Under the pieces are notes generated by a model. It did not search any database. It saw nothing but the letters and a program-made list of their open reading frames with translations, and had not been told where the DNA came from. A stretch of 64,000 nucleotides of DNA, taken from JACKDX01 sp964640175. GTDB lineage: Bacteria; Myxococcota_A; Polyangia; Polyangiales; GCA-016699535. The translations under genes were made by a program, and so were the position numbers. Positions within the stretch are counted from its first letter, which is position 1. Each line of letters opens with the position of its first letter. Shown here piece by piece: positions 7,700 through 17,368 of this stretch. The stretch covers positions 1 to 64,000 of the forward strand of contig CAZXFW010000003.1 of the NCBI GenBank assembly GCA_964640175.1, given 5' to 3'.

Positions 7700-9292
7700 G
7701 TGGCTAAATCCGATGATCTGACAGAAGCCCGACGCCAGCATGCTGGCAAGCTGGAAGAAGCCGGCACCCTTCCTTACACCAATCGCTTTGAAAGCGACGA
7801 CAACGCACGCCGTGCGGCATTTGACGTGCTGCACGATGCCGCCAAGCGCGAGGCCCTTCCCCCGGAAAGCGAGCTTCCGCCCGATGCTCCGTCCTACCCT
7901 CTTTATGGGCGAGTCATCGCCAAGCGTGGCCCGTTTTTAGTGCTTCGGACCCGCCATGGGGACATGCAAACGCTGGTACGCAAAGATGTGCTTTGCGCCA
8001 ACGAAGCTGCCCAGCTTGCCGCAGTAGACCTTGCGGATCACGTTGCCGTCAAAGGACCACTGATGCGCACACGCACCGGGGATGTGGCGATTCGAGCCCA
8101 GCACTATCAACATCTCAGCAAAGCATTGTTTCCGCCGCCTGAGAAATGGCATGGCCTGACCGATGTCGAAAAACGCTATCGAGAGCGCTATGTAGACTTG
8201 TTCGCCAATCCCGAAGTTGCCGAGCTGTTCCGCGCCCGCAGTCTGATTGTTTCTGAACTGCACCGTTTTCTCAAACGTTGGGATTTCTTGGAGGTTGAAA
8301 CCCCTTTGCTTCATTCGGTCCGCGGTGGCGCAACGGCTAAACCCTTTCACACCCACCACAACGCCTTGGACATGGACTTGTTTCTGCGAATCGCTCCAGA
8401 GCTTTATCTCAAACGTTTACTGGTAGGAGGATTAGAGCGCGTCTACGAACTTGGACGCTGTTTTCGCAATGAAGGCATCAGCACCCGGCACAATCCTGAG
8501 TTCACCATCATGGAGTGCTATATGGCTTATGCGACCTACGAGCACCTTATTCCTTTTACCCGCGAGATGCTGCTGAGCATTGACACTGCGCTCAAAGCGG
8601 CCTTCCCTTCCCTCCTCGAAGGGCGCACGTTTGAGATCCAAGAAGCATGGCCCGAAGTCACCTTACGCGAGGCCATTGCACATACCCTCGCGCAGTGTAC
8701 TGACAGCACCGTGCTCCCATGGAACACCCTCCTTGGTCCCGAAGACATCATGGACGAAGGTAAAGTCCGCACGGCGTGCGAAACCATGTGCGGGCGTTTA
8801 CCTGAAGCCGTGCAGAAAAATCTCAAGCAATCTCAAAGCTATGGCGAGCAAATCTTCTTTCTATTCGAATACTTGGCTGAGCCTCATCTCACCTCGTTGT
8901 ACCGATCCAAAGACGGCAGCCGCTCCCTTCCCGTCTTTCTGAAAGAGTACCCTTTTGAAACGTCGCCCCTCGCCCGACGCAACGACGATGACCCTCGGTG
9001 GGTAGACCGCTTCGAACTCTACATAGACGGGCGTGAAGTGGCCAACGCCTTTAGTGAACTTAATAATCCCGACGAACAAGCCGCTCGCTTCAAACGTCAG
9101 CTCGAGCTACGTGAGGCAGGGGATGAAGAAGCCATGGACTACGATGCGGACTATGTCCGCGCCCTAAGCTATGGCATGCCACCTGCGGCAGGCTTTGGCA
9201 TCGGCGTAGACCGCCTGGTGATGTCGCTTTGCGCCCAAGCCTCCATTCGAGACGTGCTGCTCTTTCCCTTACTCAAGCCCGAAGCGATCTGA
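7700..9292 (+). CDS. lysS: Lysyl-tRNA synthetase, class II
   Basis: The protein has 530 residues starting at GTG 7700. An N-terminal OB-fold anticodon-binding domain (LYGRVIAKRGPFLVL) is followed by the class II catalytic core: motif 2 (FRNEGISTRHNPEFT) and motif 3 (GFGIGVDRLVM). It charges tRNA-Lys in the cytoplasm. The gene lies 16 bases after prfB and 3 bases before the LolC/E permease, so the four genes prfB-lysS-lolC-lolD are likely cotranscribed. lysS next to a LolCDE-type exporter is a frequent arrangement in deltaproteobacteria. Confidence 0.96.
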   Translation: MAKSDDLTEARRQHAGKLEEAGTLPYTNRFESDDNARRAAFDVLHDAAKREALPPESELPPDAPSYPLYGRVIAKRGPFLVLRTRHGDMQTLVRKDVLCANEAAQLAAVDLADHVAVKGPLMRTRTGDVAIRAQHYQHLSKALFPPPEKWHGLTDVEKRYRERYVDLFANPEVAELFRARSLIVSELHRFLKRWDFLEVETPLLHSVRGGATAKPFHTHHNALDMDLFLRIAPELYLKRLLVGGLERVYELGRCFRNEGISTRHNPEFTIMECYMAYATYEHLIPFTREMLLSIDTALKAAFPSLLEGRTFEIQEAWPEVTLREAIAHTLAQCTDSTVLPWNTLLGPEDIMDEGKVRTACETMCGRLPEAVQKNLKQSQSYGEQIFFLFEYLAEPHLTSLYRSKDGSRSLPVFLKEYPFETSPLARRNDDDPRWVDRFELYIDGREVANAFSELNNPDEQAARFKRQLELREAGDEEAMDYDADYVRALSYGMPPAAGFGIGVDRLVMSLCAQASIRDVLLFPLLKPEAI

Positions 9293-9295
9293 GGC

Positions 9296-10984
9296 ATGTC
9301 CATGCACGGCATAAAACTTAAGCGCACGGCATGGTTTATCGTCGATATCCTTCTAATCATTGGCTTTATAATTGCCACCCTCAAATTTCCGCTCCATCCG
9401 GCGGGAGATAAACCCCAAGCCGTCTATGAAGCGCTAACTCGCGTCAGTTTCACCGTGCTTTGCTTGATCCGCCTTATCGCCCGAGGCTTGCCTCACCTCC
9501 TCAACGCCACCGAACAAATCAATCTGCGGGTCCTTGTTGCCTCGCGATTCCTACGCGCTAAAAAAAGTGGCTTTCTGGGAGCCATCACGGCCTTAGCACT
9601 CTTGGCGGTCACCGTGTCTTCATGCGCCTTGACCACGACACTGTCTGTCATGGGCGGGTTTCGTACGGACCTTAAACGGAAAATCCTGGGCAACACGCCT
9701 CACATTGTCATTGCCCCGGAGCATGCCGTCTTTGAAGGCTGGGAGCCGACGCTTCATCGTGTCCAGAAGACGCCTGGCATCCGGCATGCCGCGCCCTACC
9801 TAACCGCAGAGGTCATGATCTCCAGCGCCACCAACCTGGCAGGCGCCGTACTCAAAGGCATGCCCGTCTCGTCATTCAAAGACACCACGGCGTTAGCCAA
9901 ACACATCCGCTCAGGCAAACTTGAATACTTAGAACACCCTGAAAAACTTCTTAACCTCAGCCCTGAAGAGCGCCGCGGCGATAGCTCCAAGCCTTCCAAA
10001 CCCACTTCAGGTACGCCAGAGCACAAAGCCGACGCTCCTTCCAAAGACAAAACACCCGATACCCGACTGGCCATCGAGCCTTCGTTACCCGAAGACTTTG
10101 TAGGCGACGTGATAGACACCATGGCGGTGCCTCAACCCATCGAAGAGCCCAAGGAAGTGCTGCCTGGGATCATCATCGGCCAAGAACTGGCACGATCCCT
10201 TCGTTTGTTTATCAGCGACGAAGTCAATATCGTGTCACCTCATGGCGATTTAGGACCAAGTGGCCCTTTACCAAAATCTCGGCCATTTCGTGTCGCCGGC
10301 ATTTTCTATAGCGGCATGTATGAATACGACATGAAGCACGTGTATATGACGCTGCATGATGCGCAGGCATTCCTTGGGGTGGGTGACAGCATTTCAGGCA
10401 TCGAAGGTCGTGTGAGCCACCTGGAAAACGCCTCCACCATCGCGACGCGCCTGCGTCACGTCCTCAAACACACGCCTGCGCTCACGGTACGTGACTGGCG
10501 TGAACTTAACAAAAACCTCTTTGGTGCCTTAGCACTTGAGAAGCTGGCCATGTTCATTACTCTAGGCATCGCCATTTTGGTTGCCAGCTTTTGCGTCATC
10601 AGCCTGCTTAGCCTGATGGTGCAGGAAAAAGGCAGAGGAGTGGCCGTTCTAAAAACCATGGGAGCAAGCGACCGTAGCATCGTCACCGTGTTTGTATTAA
10701 CAGGCGCATTCATCGGCCTCTTTGGAGCCATCCTCGGCCTCGCCCTTGGCTATAGCATGTGCTTTTTAGCAGAACACTTTGTACTGCCTGCGATGCAAGC
10801 GTTTGGCTGGATGCAAGTCAACTTGACGGAGGTCTATTATTTAGACCGGCTGCCAGTAAACATGGACCCCATTGAGTTTGTGCTCGTAGGCATATCGTCT
10901 ATCGTGCTTTGTGTTATCGTCACCATTTACCCGGCCTTGCTTGCAAGCCGCATCCAGCCCGTAGATGCACTGCGCGACCAGTAA
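9296..10984 (+). CDS. Lipoprotein-releasing ABC permease, LolC/LolE family
   Basis: The protein has 562 residues. The family core starts near residue 75 (NLRVLVASRFLRAKKSGF), with the first conserved membrane segment and SVMGGFRTDLK. It ends with three membrane segments and a PVDALR tail, as in FtsX/MacB-type permeases. Two features are unusual: an N-terminal extension with two extra membrane segments, and a Ser/Pro/Lys-rich insertion in the periplasmic domain (about residues 225-275). With LolD it should extract lipoproteins from the inner membrane for transfer to LolA. Only one permease gene is present here, so it may act as a homodimer (LolF-like), which is inference. Confidence 0.88.
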   Translation: MSMHGIKLKRTAWFIVDILLIIGFIIATLKFPLHPAGDKPQAVYEALTRVSFTVLCLIRLIARGLPHLLNATEQINLRVLVASRFLRAKKSGFLGAITALALLAVTVSSCALTTTLSVMGGFRTDLKRKILGNTPHIVIAPEHAVFEGWEPTLHRVQKTPGIRHAAPYLTAEVMISSATNLAGAVLKGMPVSSFKDTTALAKHIRSGKLEYLEHPEKLLNLSPEERRGDSSKPSKPTSGTPEHKADAPSKDKTPDTRLAIEPSLPEDFVGDVIDTMAVPQPIEEPKEVLPGIIIGQELARSLRLFISDEVNIVSPHGDLGPSGPLPKSRPFRVAGIFYSGMYEYDMKHVYMTLHDAQAFLGVGDSISGIEGRVSHLENASTIATRLRHVLKHTPALTVRDWRELNKNLFGALALEKLAMFITLGIAILVASFCVISLLSLMVQEKGRGVAVLKTMGASDRSIVTVFVLTGAFIGLFGAILGLALGYSMCFLAEHFVLPAMQAFGWMQVNLTEVYYLDRLPVNMDPIEFVLVGISSIVLCVIVTIYPALLASRIQPVDALRDQ

Positions 10985-10999
10985 TCACCCCTTACCGTC

Positions 11000-11707
11000 A
11001 TGACACCCCACTCACCTTTACTGAAAGTCGAACGTCTTCAAAAACACTTCATTCACGAAGGACAGCAGCTGCAAGTCTTAAGAGGCATCGATCTTGAAGT
11101 TCAACCAGGCGAAATGCTGGCAGTAATTGGGCCCTCAGGCGCCGGGAAAAGCACCCTCCTTCATCTGATGGGAACATTGGATCTACCAACCCACGGCCGC
11201 ATTTTGTATCAGGGCCAGGACGTGACCCGCTTATCCAGCGCCAAACTTGCCGAATTTCGTAATCAAACGATTGGGTTTGTGTTCCAATTTCATCACTTGT
11301 TACCTGAATTTACCGCGCTCGAAAATGTCATGATGCCAGGTCTGATTGGTGGCCTGCCACGAGGCTCCCTCAAAACCCGCGCCACCCGGTTACTTGACGA
11401 AGTCGGCCTTAGTCACCGTTTACGACATCGGCCCGGTGAACTCTCTGGCGGAGAACAACAACGCGTCGCTCTTGCCCGCGCGCTTACCATGCAACCAAAA
11501 GTGATCTTTGCCGATGAACCCACCGGTAATCTTGATAGCGCAACCAGTAAAGCGGTGCATGACCTCTTATTTGAACTCAACCGTCTTCATCAAACCACAT
11601 TCTTAGTGGTCACCCACAACCGCGAACTCGCAGCACGCATGCCTCGCATGGTGCGCATGCGCGATGGCCTCATCGAAGAAGACCACCGCCGCACCCAAAC
11701 CGCGTGA
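11000..11707 (+). CDS. lolD: Lipoprotein-releasing ABC ATPase LolD
   Basis: The 235-residue ATPase has Walker A (GPSGAGKST), Q-loop, signature LSGGEQQRVALARAL, Walker B (VIFADEPTG) and the switch histidine (VVTHN). It belongs to the LolD/MacB/FtsE subfamily and lies 15 bases after its permease, which identifies it as LolD. It powers release of outer-membrane lipoproteins, a heavy task here given the number of lipoprotein genes in the window. The 191 bases after it hold no convincing gene. bamA probably has its own promoter there, but I could not point to one. Confidence 0.94.
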   Translation: MTPHSPLLKVERLQKHFIHEGQQLQVLRGIDLEVQPGEMLAVIGPSGAGKSTLLHLMGTLDLPTHGRILYQGQDVTRLSSAKLAEFRNQTIGFVFQFHHLLPEFTALENVMMPGLIGGLPRGSLKTRATRLLDEVGLSHRLRHRPGELSGGEQQRVALARALTMQPKVIFADEPTGNLDSATSKAVHDLLFELNRLHQTTFLVVTHNRELAARMPRMVRMRDGLIEEDHRRTQTA

Positions 11708-11898
11708 ACACGAGTGTTTTATCGGTTTGATACAATATACGCTTCCACAGGATGGCATAGCCATTAGGTCTCAATCAATGAACCAGCGGCCTGCATCCGC
11801 AGATAATAAGGCAAAGGCGCCTAATCTATGCGTTACTTAGCTGATATGCTTGACCCCGGTGTACGGGCACAGGTATAGCCCGGCGGGTCCTAGGTCAC

Positions 11899-14478
11899 AT
11901 GCGATTATGGGTCCCGGTATGGTTAATGATAGGTGTAAGCCTGTCGTGGGTGGGTACGGCTCTGGCCCAGGACCCAGGCGGGCCTGCGCCTTCACCCAAG
12001 CCGCCCTCTACCCCCTCGCCTGACACTACCGAGCCTTCAGCGCCCGAGGGCGATAGCAGCACCGAACCCGATCAAGGCACGTACGAACTCGCTCAAGAGC
12101 CTAGCATTCAAGTGCCTCAGACGATGTGCGAAGGCAAACGCATCCGTCGGCTCCGTGTGCATGGGAACTACCGCGTCGCACGGCAAGACATGGCCGCCAC
12201 CATCCGCTCAAGGAGGGGCATGCCCTGCACGGATGCCCTCATCGCCAAAGACGCACGAGCGCTTTGGGACATGGGGTATTTCGAAGACATCGTCGTCCAA
12301 GGACAAGCGTCAGGGGATCTCATCACATTAACGTATATCGTGAAGGAGCGACCTGCCATCGGAGCCATTGTCTATGAAGGCAATGACGCGCTGGATGACG
12401 AAGAGCTCGGCGAAGTGGTGGCGTTAAGGCCTGGAGAAATTTTGTCGGCGCCGAAGATCAAAGAGCAAATCACGAAGATACGCGACAAATACGCCGAGGA
12501 AGGACATTACCTCGCCCGCATCGATTATGAACTCAAACGGATTAAAAACAATGAAGTGCGTGTCGTGTTTAACATCGATGAAGGCAACAAAGTCGCTGTG
12601 CGACGAATTCGCTTTGCAGGCAACCATCACCTGAGCGATGACCAGCTCCGCGGCATTATGCAAACCAGTGAGACAGGCTTTTTTTCGTTCTTGTCTTCGA
12701 ATGACACCTTTCAGAAAAATTTCTTCGAAGAGGACATGAATCGTCTTCAAGCCTATTACTACGATCAAGGATACCTTAACTCGCAGGTCGGCGAGCCGCG
12801 CGTAGAGTTAACAGCCGATCGCGATTTTATCGACATCACCATTCCGCTCGAAGAAGGTCCCCGTTACAAAGTAGGACGCATCGAAGTTCAGGAACTCGAT
12901 CCCAATGGTCAGGAAGTTGAGCCGCTTGGCGGGAAAAACGCGCTCCTTGGGATGGTAACCCTTGAACAAGGTGACTGGTTTAGCAGCACTACCATTCAAA
13001 AAGACTTGCTTGAGATCACACGAACGTATCGCGACAAAGGCTACGCCAAAGTCTCCGTGCGTCCGGAGACAAGCCTGCAAGAAAGCAAACGGATCGTTGA
13101 CATTCGCGTTGCCATCGAGCGCGGACCTCCCATTCGCATCGAACGTATCGACATTCGCGGCAACTCACGCACAGCAGACAAAGTCATCCGTCGTGAAATG
13201 CGCATTCTCGAAGGCCAACTTTACAGCCAAACAGAAATTGAACATTCCAAAGCCCGCATTACCCAACTTGGTTATTTTGATCGGGTAGATGTGGCAGAAA
13301 GCCCAGGAAGCCGTCCTGACAGTATGGCACTGACCTTTGAAGTGGCTGAACGCTCCACAGGCACGTTTCAAGTAGGCGCAGGGTTTTCATCCATTGAAAG
13401 CTTTATTTTGACTGCCCAGGTGCAGCAGCAAAATATCTTCGGCACAGGGCAATCGTTGTCTTTGCAGCTACAACTTTCAGGCATCCGTCAACTTGCACAG
13501 CTGCGTTTTGTTGAGCCCTATTTCATGGATACGGAATGGACCTTAGCCGTAGACGCCTACAAAACCATTCGGCAGTTTCAGGATTTCAACCAGGACCGTA
13601 CCGGAGGCCGTCTTGCTCTGGGACACCCTATTCTTCATGAAAACCTCAGACTCTTTGGTCAATATACCCTTGAATACATCGACATCAGCTCCCGTACCTT
13701 AGGCATCTTCGGCAACTCATCGGCACGCGGATTTAATGTTTTCCAGCAGCTGCCACTGGCCAACCTGTTCCTCGATGGCATCACCAGTTCATTCACATTA
13801 ACACTGGCTTGGGACTCCCGAAACAATCGAATGTTTCCAAGCGAAGGTGTGTACGCGTCCATTTCTTCTGAAATCGCCGACTCTTTTCTCGGCTCGGACA
13901 ACACCTATGCTCGACACCAAGCGTTTGCACGATTTTACTACCCTGTGATCGAGGGCGTGGTTTTAAAACTCAATACCGAAATGGGTCTCATCACCTCACG
14001 CAAACCGCAAGGCGTTCCCGTCTTTGAACGATATTATCTAGGTGGCATCATGGATGTGCGTGGGTATTACTTGCGCACCTTAGGTCCTCGAGTCGGCGTG
14101 CCCCGTTCGACGGACCCCAATGCTTCCACACCCGAGTCAGGCGTAGTGATCGGAGGAAACCTCCAAGCGTTCTACAATCTGGAGCTGGAGTTTCCACTTG
14201 TTAAGGCGGTGGGCATTCGAGGCGTGGTCTTCACCGACGGTGGAAACACGTGGAACTTAGAAGACGCGTTGTGCCAAGCTCCACAAGCCGCCTTAATGGA
14301 TAACACCACAAACCCTTGTAAAGCAGACCTCTGGCGGATCCGTACCTCGTGGGGATTTGGCGTACGTTGGATATCTCAAGTCCTTCCGCCGCTTCGCTTT
14401 GAATGGGGATTCCCCATTAACCGTCGAAGCTATGAACGTGATTTCGTGTTTGAATTTAGCTTTGGTAACTCATTTTAA
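11899..14478 (+). CDS. bamA: Outer-membrane protein assembly factor BamA
   Basis: The 859-residue protein has a signal peptide (about 1-24, ending ALAQ) and a Pro/Ser-rich linker to about residue 70. A tandem of POTRA domains fills about 75-470 (for example IRRLRVHGNYRVARQDM and IERIDIRGNSRTADKVI). A C-terminal Omp85 barrel includes the loop-6 VRGY element in GGIMDVRGYYLR, and the protein ends with Phe as expected for a barrel C-terminus. BamA folds and inserts outer-membrane proteins. The Skp-like chaperone follows 63 bases later, as in many proteobacteria. The ribosome site before ATG 11899 is poor, so the start is less certain than the gene. Confidence 0.95.
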   Translation: MRLWVPVWLMIGVSLSWVGTALAQDPGGPAPSPKPPSTPSPDTTEPSAPEGDSSTEPDQGTYELAQEPSIQVPQTMCEGKRIRRLRVHGNYRVARQDMAATIRSRRGMPCTDALIAKDARALWDMGYFEDIVVQGQASGDLITLTYIVKERPAIGAIVYEGNDALDDEELGEVVALRPGEILSAPKIKEQITKIRDKYAEEGHYLARIDYELKRIKNNEVRVVFNIDEGNKVAVRRIRFAGNHHLSDDQLRGIMQTSETGFFSFLSSNDTFQKNFFEEDMNRLQAYYYDQGYLNSQVGEPRVELTADRDFIDITIPLEEGPRYKVGRIEVQELDPNGQEVEPLGGKNALLGMVTLEQGDWFSSTTIQKDLLEITRTYRDKGYAKVSVRPETSLQESKRIVDIRVAIERGPPIRIERIDIRGNSRTADKVIRREMRILEGQLYSQTEIEHSKARITQLGYFDRVDVAESPGSRPDSMALTFEVAERSTGTFQVGAGFSSIESFILTAQVQQQNIFGTGQSLSLQLQLSGIRQLAQLRFVEPYFMDTEWTLAVDAYKTIRQFQDFNQDRTGGRLALGHPILHENLRLFGQYTLEYIDISSRTLGIFGNSSARGFNVFQQLPLANLFLDGITSSFTLTLAWDSRNNRMFPSEGVYASISSEIADSFLGSDNTYARHQAFARFYYPVIEGVVLKLNTEMGLITSRKPQGVPVFERYYLGGIMDVRGYYLRTLGPRVGVPRSTDPNASTPESGVVIGGNLQAFYNLELEFPLVKAVGIRGVVFTDGGNTWNLEDALCQAPQAALMDNTTNPCKADLWRIRTSWGFGVRWISQVLPPLRFEWGFPINRRSYERDFVFEFSFGNSF

Positions 14479-14541
14479 AGGCGGCTTGACGCATGTCAGA
14501 GGAACGTGTACTAGCCCCTCCCTACTGAATAACGAGGAATT

Positions 14542-15141
14542 ATGATACAATTGCGTCCCATTTTTGGCTTGGCTTCTGTGTTGATCTGCTCGCTTGGCTT
14601 GAGCACCCCAGCGTTTGCGGACGCCAAAATTGCCGTGGTGGATTTGCAACGCGCCATCAACGAAACCCAGGACGGCCAACAAGCCAAAGCTCGCCTGAAA
14701 AAAGTTTTCGACCAACGTCAAAAAAGCCTCGACGATGCTCAGAACAAGCTCAAGGCCATGAAGGAAGAGCTTGAAAAGAAAAAAGACGTGCTTGCGCGGG
14801 ATGTGCTGCAAAAAAAGCTTGAGGAGTACCAGAAAAACTTCGTCGATCTTCAGTCAAAATACGTAGACTATCAAAAAGAACTTGCAGCCAAAGAAGGCGA
14901 GCTCACCAAAGTCATCGTGGCTCGTATGGAACGCATTTTGCGTACACTAGGGCAGCAACAAGGCTACTCTCTGATTCTTGAACGCAACGAAGGTGGCGTG
15001 GTTTACATGCCAACCCAACTCGACCTGACTAACGAGGTCATCCAACGCTACAACAAGGGTGAAGGGCGTGAGGGTGAAGGTAAAACCACCTCCAAAGCCG
15101 CCGCCAAGGGTACAACACCCAAAGCTAAACCTAAAAAATAA
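14542..15141 (+). CDS. OmpH/Skp-family periplasmic chaperone
   Basis: The protein has 199 residues. A signal peptide (cleavage after TPAFA, about residue 26) is followed by the conserved KIAVVDLQRAINET strand. A long charged coiled coil (about 50-130) forms the tentacle, and the body closes with IVARMERILRTLGQQQGYSLILER. The tail (from about 175) is Lys/Ala/Thr-rich low complexity, unlike E. coli Skp. Skp holds unfolded outer-membrane proteins on their way to BamA. A GAGGA ribosome site precedes the ATG. The position directly after bamA supports the assignment. Confidence 0.9.
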   Translation: MIQLRPIFGLASVLICSLGLSTPAFADAKIAVVDLQRAINETQDGQQAKARLKKVFDQRQKSLDDAQNKLKAMKEELEKKKDVLARDVLQKKLEEYQKNFVDLQSKYVDYQKELAAKEGELTKVIVARMERILRTLGQQQGYSLILERNEGGVVYMPTQLDLTNEVIQRYNKGEGREGEGKTTSKAAAKGTTPKAKPKK

Positions 15142-15203
15142 TCGAAGCTGCACCGCCCTACTGTCGTAAACGCTTAAAATAGGTATGGTGCTGCGGGTTG
15201 GGT

Positions 15204-16598
15204 ATGCGAGAGCCAATGTGGCAAAAGGCCGTCGTGGTCATCTTGCTGGGCCTGGGCACGCTGTCTATGCGCACCGGTGTCGCCATTGGCTCAGCACCTC
15301 CTAAGGTGGTGAAAGGCCTAATAGCCCTCCTTCATGCGGCAGAAAGTAACTATCCGGGACTGGAGGCAGCTCACTACAAGATCGCTGCAGCAGAAGCAAA
15401 GCTTGGAGAGGCGTGGGTTTCTCCTTATTTTCAGTTCCAAGTCACTGGCGCCCTCGGCATGTCACCCGAAGCTCAGGGCACGCCCGTATTCAGCCCAAAC
15501 TCCGAGCTACCTCTTGGCAACAGTTGGGCTCCCGTATCCCGCATCGGCGTGGAAGGTGCTGTTCCTCTCTGGACCTTCGGCAAGCTTGGCGCTGCACGGA
15601 ACGCCGCGGAAGCAGGCGTCAAAGCCAGCAAGCACGAAGAGCGTCAAGTTCGATTTAAACTCTACTACGACGTCAAGCGCGCATATTATTCCCTACAGCT
15701 GGCACTTGATTCTCTGCAAATGGTTTCCGAAAGCCGTGGACGCTTGCATACCGCGGTCAAACACCTCGAAAAGCGTGTCGAAGAAGGAGATCCGGATACC
15801 AGTGAATTGGACCGCTGGCGGTTATCCTCCACGGAAGCCGAAATTGAAGGCCGCACCGCAGACGCACGACAACTCGAAGCTGTTTCAAGACAAGCCTTGC
15901 GCATCCTTACTGGACTTCGGGAAATCCACGAACTCGACTGCCCCGGAACCGCCATCGATTTTCAGCCCAAACCGCTGGGCTGGTACCATCAGGCCGCTCG
16001 CATCAATCGACCAGAACTTCTCATGCTTCAGGCTGGCCTTGCGGCGCGGCAAGCCCAAGTGGATCTGGCAGAAGCAGGTTATTTTCCCGATCTAGGATTG
16101 GCGGTCTCCGCCGCCTATGGTTATTCGCCGGGCATCGACGACCAAAATAACCCGTTTGTCTTAGATCGCGGCAACCTCCGCATGCTTACCGCCGGACTGG
16201 TCGCGCGTTGGTCGCTGGACTTGTGGGGGAATGCCTATCGGGAAGAGCAAGCCGATGCACAACTGTTACAAACCCGCTCTCAAAGCGAAGAGGCTCTACG
16301 GGGCGTGATCTTGGAAGTCAGTTCCGTGTATCATGAACTCCAAAGTGCCATTTCACGGGAACAAGCATGGGGCAAAGGACACCGCGACACACGTGCGTGG
16401 TTTCTCGCGGCAGCCCAAGCCTATCAAATCGGAACCATCGAGCCTCGCGACCTCGTCGATGCCCTACGTGCCTATTTTACCGCACGTTTTAACCATATGA
16501 ACGCCATCCGTGATTTCAACAGTGCCGCGGCTAATTTAGAACGCGTGGTAGGCACTCCACTGATGCCGTTGGATCAGTGGGAAAAGTCGTGTGAATAG
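15204..16598 (+). CDS. TolC-family outer-membrane efflux protein
   Basis: About 464 residues are encoded from ATG 15204. A TTG six bases upstream and ATG 15216 are alternatives. A hydrophobic signal sequence precedes two related OEP repeats with long amphipathic helices, for example AAHYKIAAAEAKLGEAW in the first and QAGLAARQAQVDLAEAGYFPDL in the second, which is the usual TolC pattern. TolC-type trimers form the outer-membrane exit duct of efflux pumps and type I secretion. No inner-membrane pump or adaptor is adjacent. The gene sits between skp and mlaC, so a role in envelope maintenance is possible but unproven. Confidence 0.87.
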   Translation: MREPMWQKAVVVILLGLGTLSMRTGVAIGSAPPKVVKGLIALLHAAESNYPGLEAAHYKIAAAEAKLGEAWVSPYFQFQVTGALGMSPEAQGTPVFSPNSELPLGNSWAPVSRIGVEGAVPLWTFGKLGAARNAAEAGVKASKHEERQVRFKLYYDVKRAYYSLQLALDSLQMVSESRGRLHTAVKHLEKRVEEGDPDTSELDRWRLSSTEAEIEGRTADARQLEAVSRQALRILTGLREIHELDCPGTAIDFQPKPLGWYHQAARINRPELLMLQAGLAARQAQVDLAEAGYFPDLGLAVSAAYGYSPGIDDQNNPFVLDRGNLRMLTAGLVARWSLDLWGNAYREEQADAQLLQTRSQSEEALRGVILEVSSVYHELQSAISREQAWGKGHRDTRAWFLAAAQAYQIGTIEPRDLVDALRAYFTARFNHMNAIRDFNSAAANLERVVGTPLMPLDQWEKSCE

Positions 16599-16676
16599 GC
16601 TTGCAGCTTGGTTCGTCTGAACTATGCTAGCAGCCCTGAAACAGCCTAAAAGAACAAGGTATTTAAAGGAGCAACC

Positions 16677-17297
16677 ATGGGTCGGTACATTGGAGTGAAC
16701 ATAGTGGCATGCCTAATGAGCATCGGGGCAAGTGTAGCTCAGGCCCAAGATGATACGACTGCCGCTATGGAATTCCTCAAAACCAAGCACGCTCACGTGG
16801 AGAAGATCCTCAAAACCTCCAAAGGCAAACAAAAAGACGCCAAAAACAACGCCGAACTTAAAGAAGCACTTAATGAACTACTCGACTACGACGAACTTGC
16901 TAAGCAATCGCTCGGAAGCCATTGGAACGAACGCAAACCGAAAGAACAAAAAGAATTTACCGAACTGCTAAAGCAGCTTGTTCAACGCAATTACGAACAA
17001 AACCTGACAGATACCCTTGATTATACGATCCGCTACCTTAACTCACGTAAAGAAGAAAACGGCGTAATCGTCAGCGCTACTGCAAAATCCAAAGCTAAAA
17101 ACCGTGCCCCGGCCATTACCCTTGAATACACGATGCATTCTGTCGGGAATGGGTGGAAAATCTACGATGTCACCACCGACGGCGTCAGCATGGTACGCAA
17201 TTATCGCAACCAGTTTGGGCGTATTGTCCTAAAACATGGATGGAATGAACTCATCCACCGCATGAAGAACCGTTTGGATAACAAGGCCGAGATTTGA
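16677..17297 (+). CDS. MlaC/Ttg2D-family periplasmic phospholipid-binding protein
   Basis: The 206-residue protein has a signal peptide (ending near VAQAQ) and the MlaC domain. Visible hallmarks are LLDYDELAKQSLGSHWNERKP (the usual DF/Y...LG..W pattern), QLVQRNYEQNL, and near the end GWKIYDVTTDGVSMVRNYRNQF, which matches the highly conserved 'W.vyDv.idGvSl..nYr.qF' block. MlaC shuttles phospholipids between outer and inner membranes with the MlaFEDB complex. Those partners are not in the window. An AAGGAG ribosome site precedes the ATG. Its position after BamA, Skp and TolC suits an envelope cluster. Confidence 0.9.
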   Translation: MGRYIGVNIVACLMSIGASVAQAQDDTTAAMEFLKTKHAHVEKILKTSKGKQKDAKNNAELKEALNELLDYDELAKQSLGSHWNERKPKEQKEFTELLKQLVQRNYEQNLTDTLDYTIRYLNSRKEENGVIVSATAKSKAKNRAPAITLEYTMHSVGNGWKIYDVTTDGVSMVRNYRNQFGRIVLKHGWNELIHRMKNRLDNKAEI

Positions 17298-17368
17298 ACT
17301 AAACACATTGCCTATTGCCCCAAAGGGCGTATCTATGCCAGATTTCCGGGCTCTAACTACGGCTAATC

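Noticed and set aside
11778..11840. 20-codon frame between lolD and bamA
   Set aside because: No ribosome site and no recognisable features. The 191-base gap shows nothing I can support.
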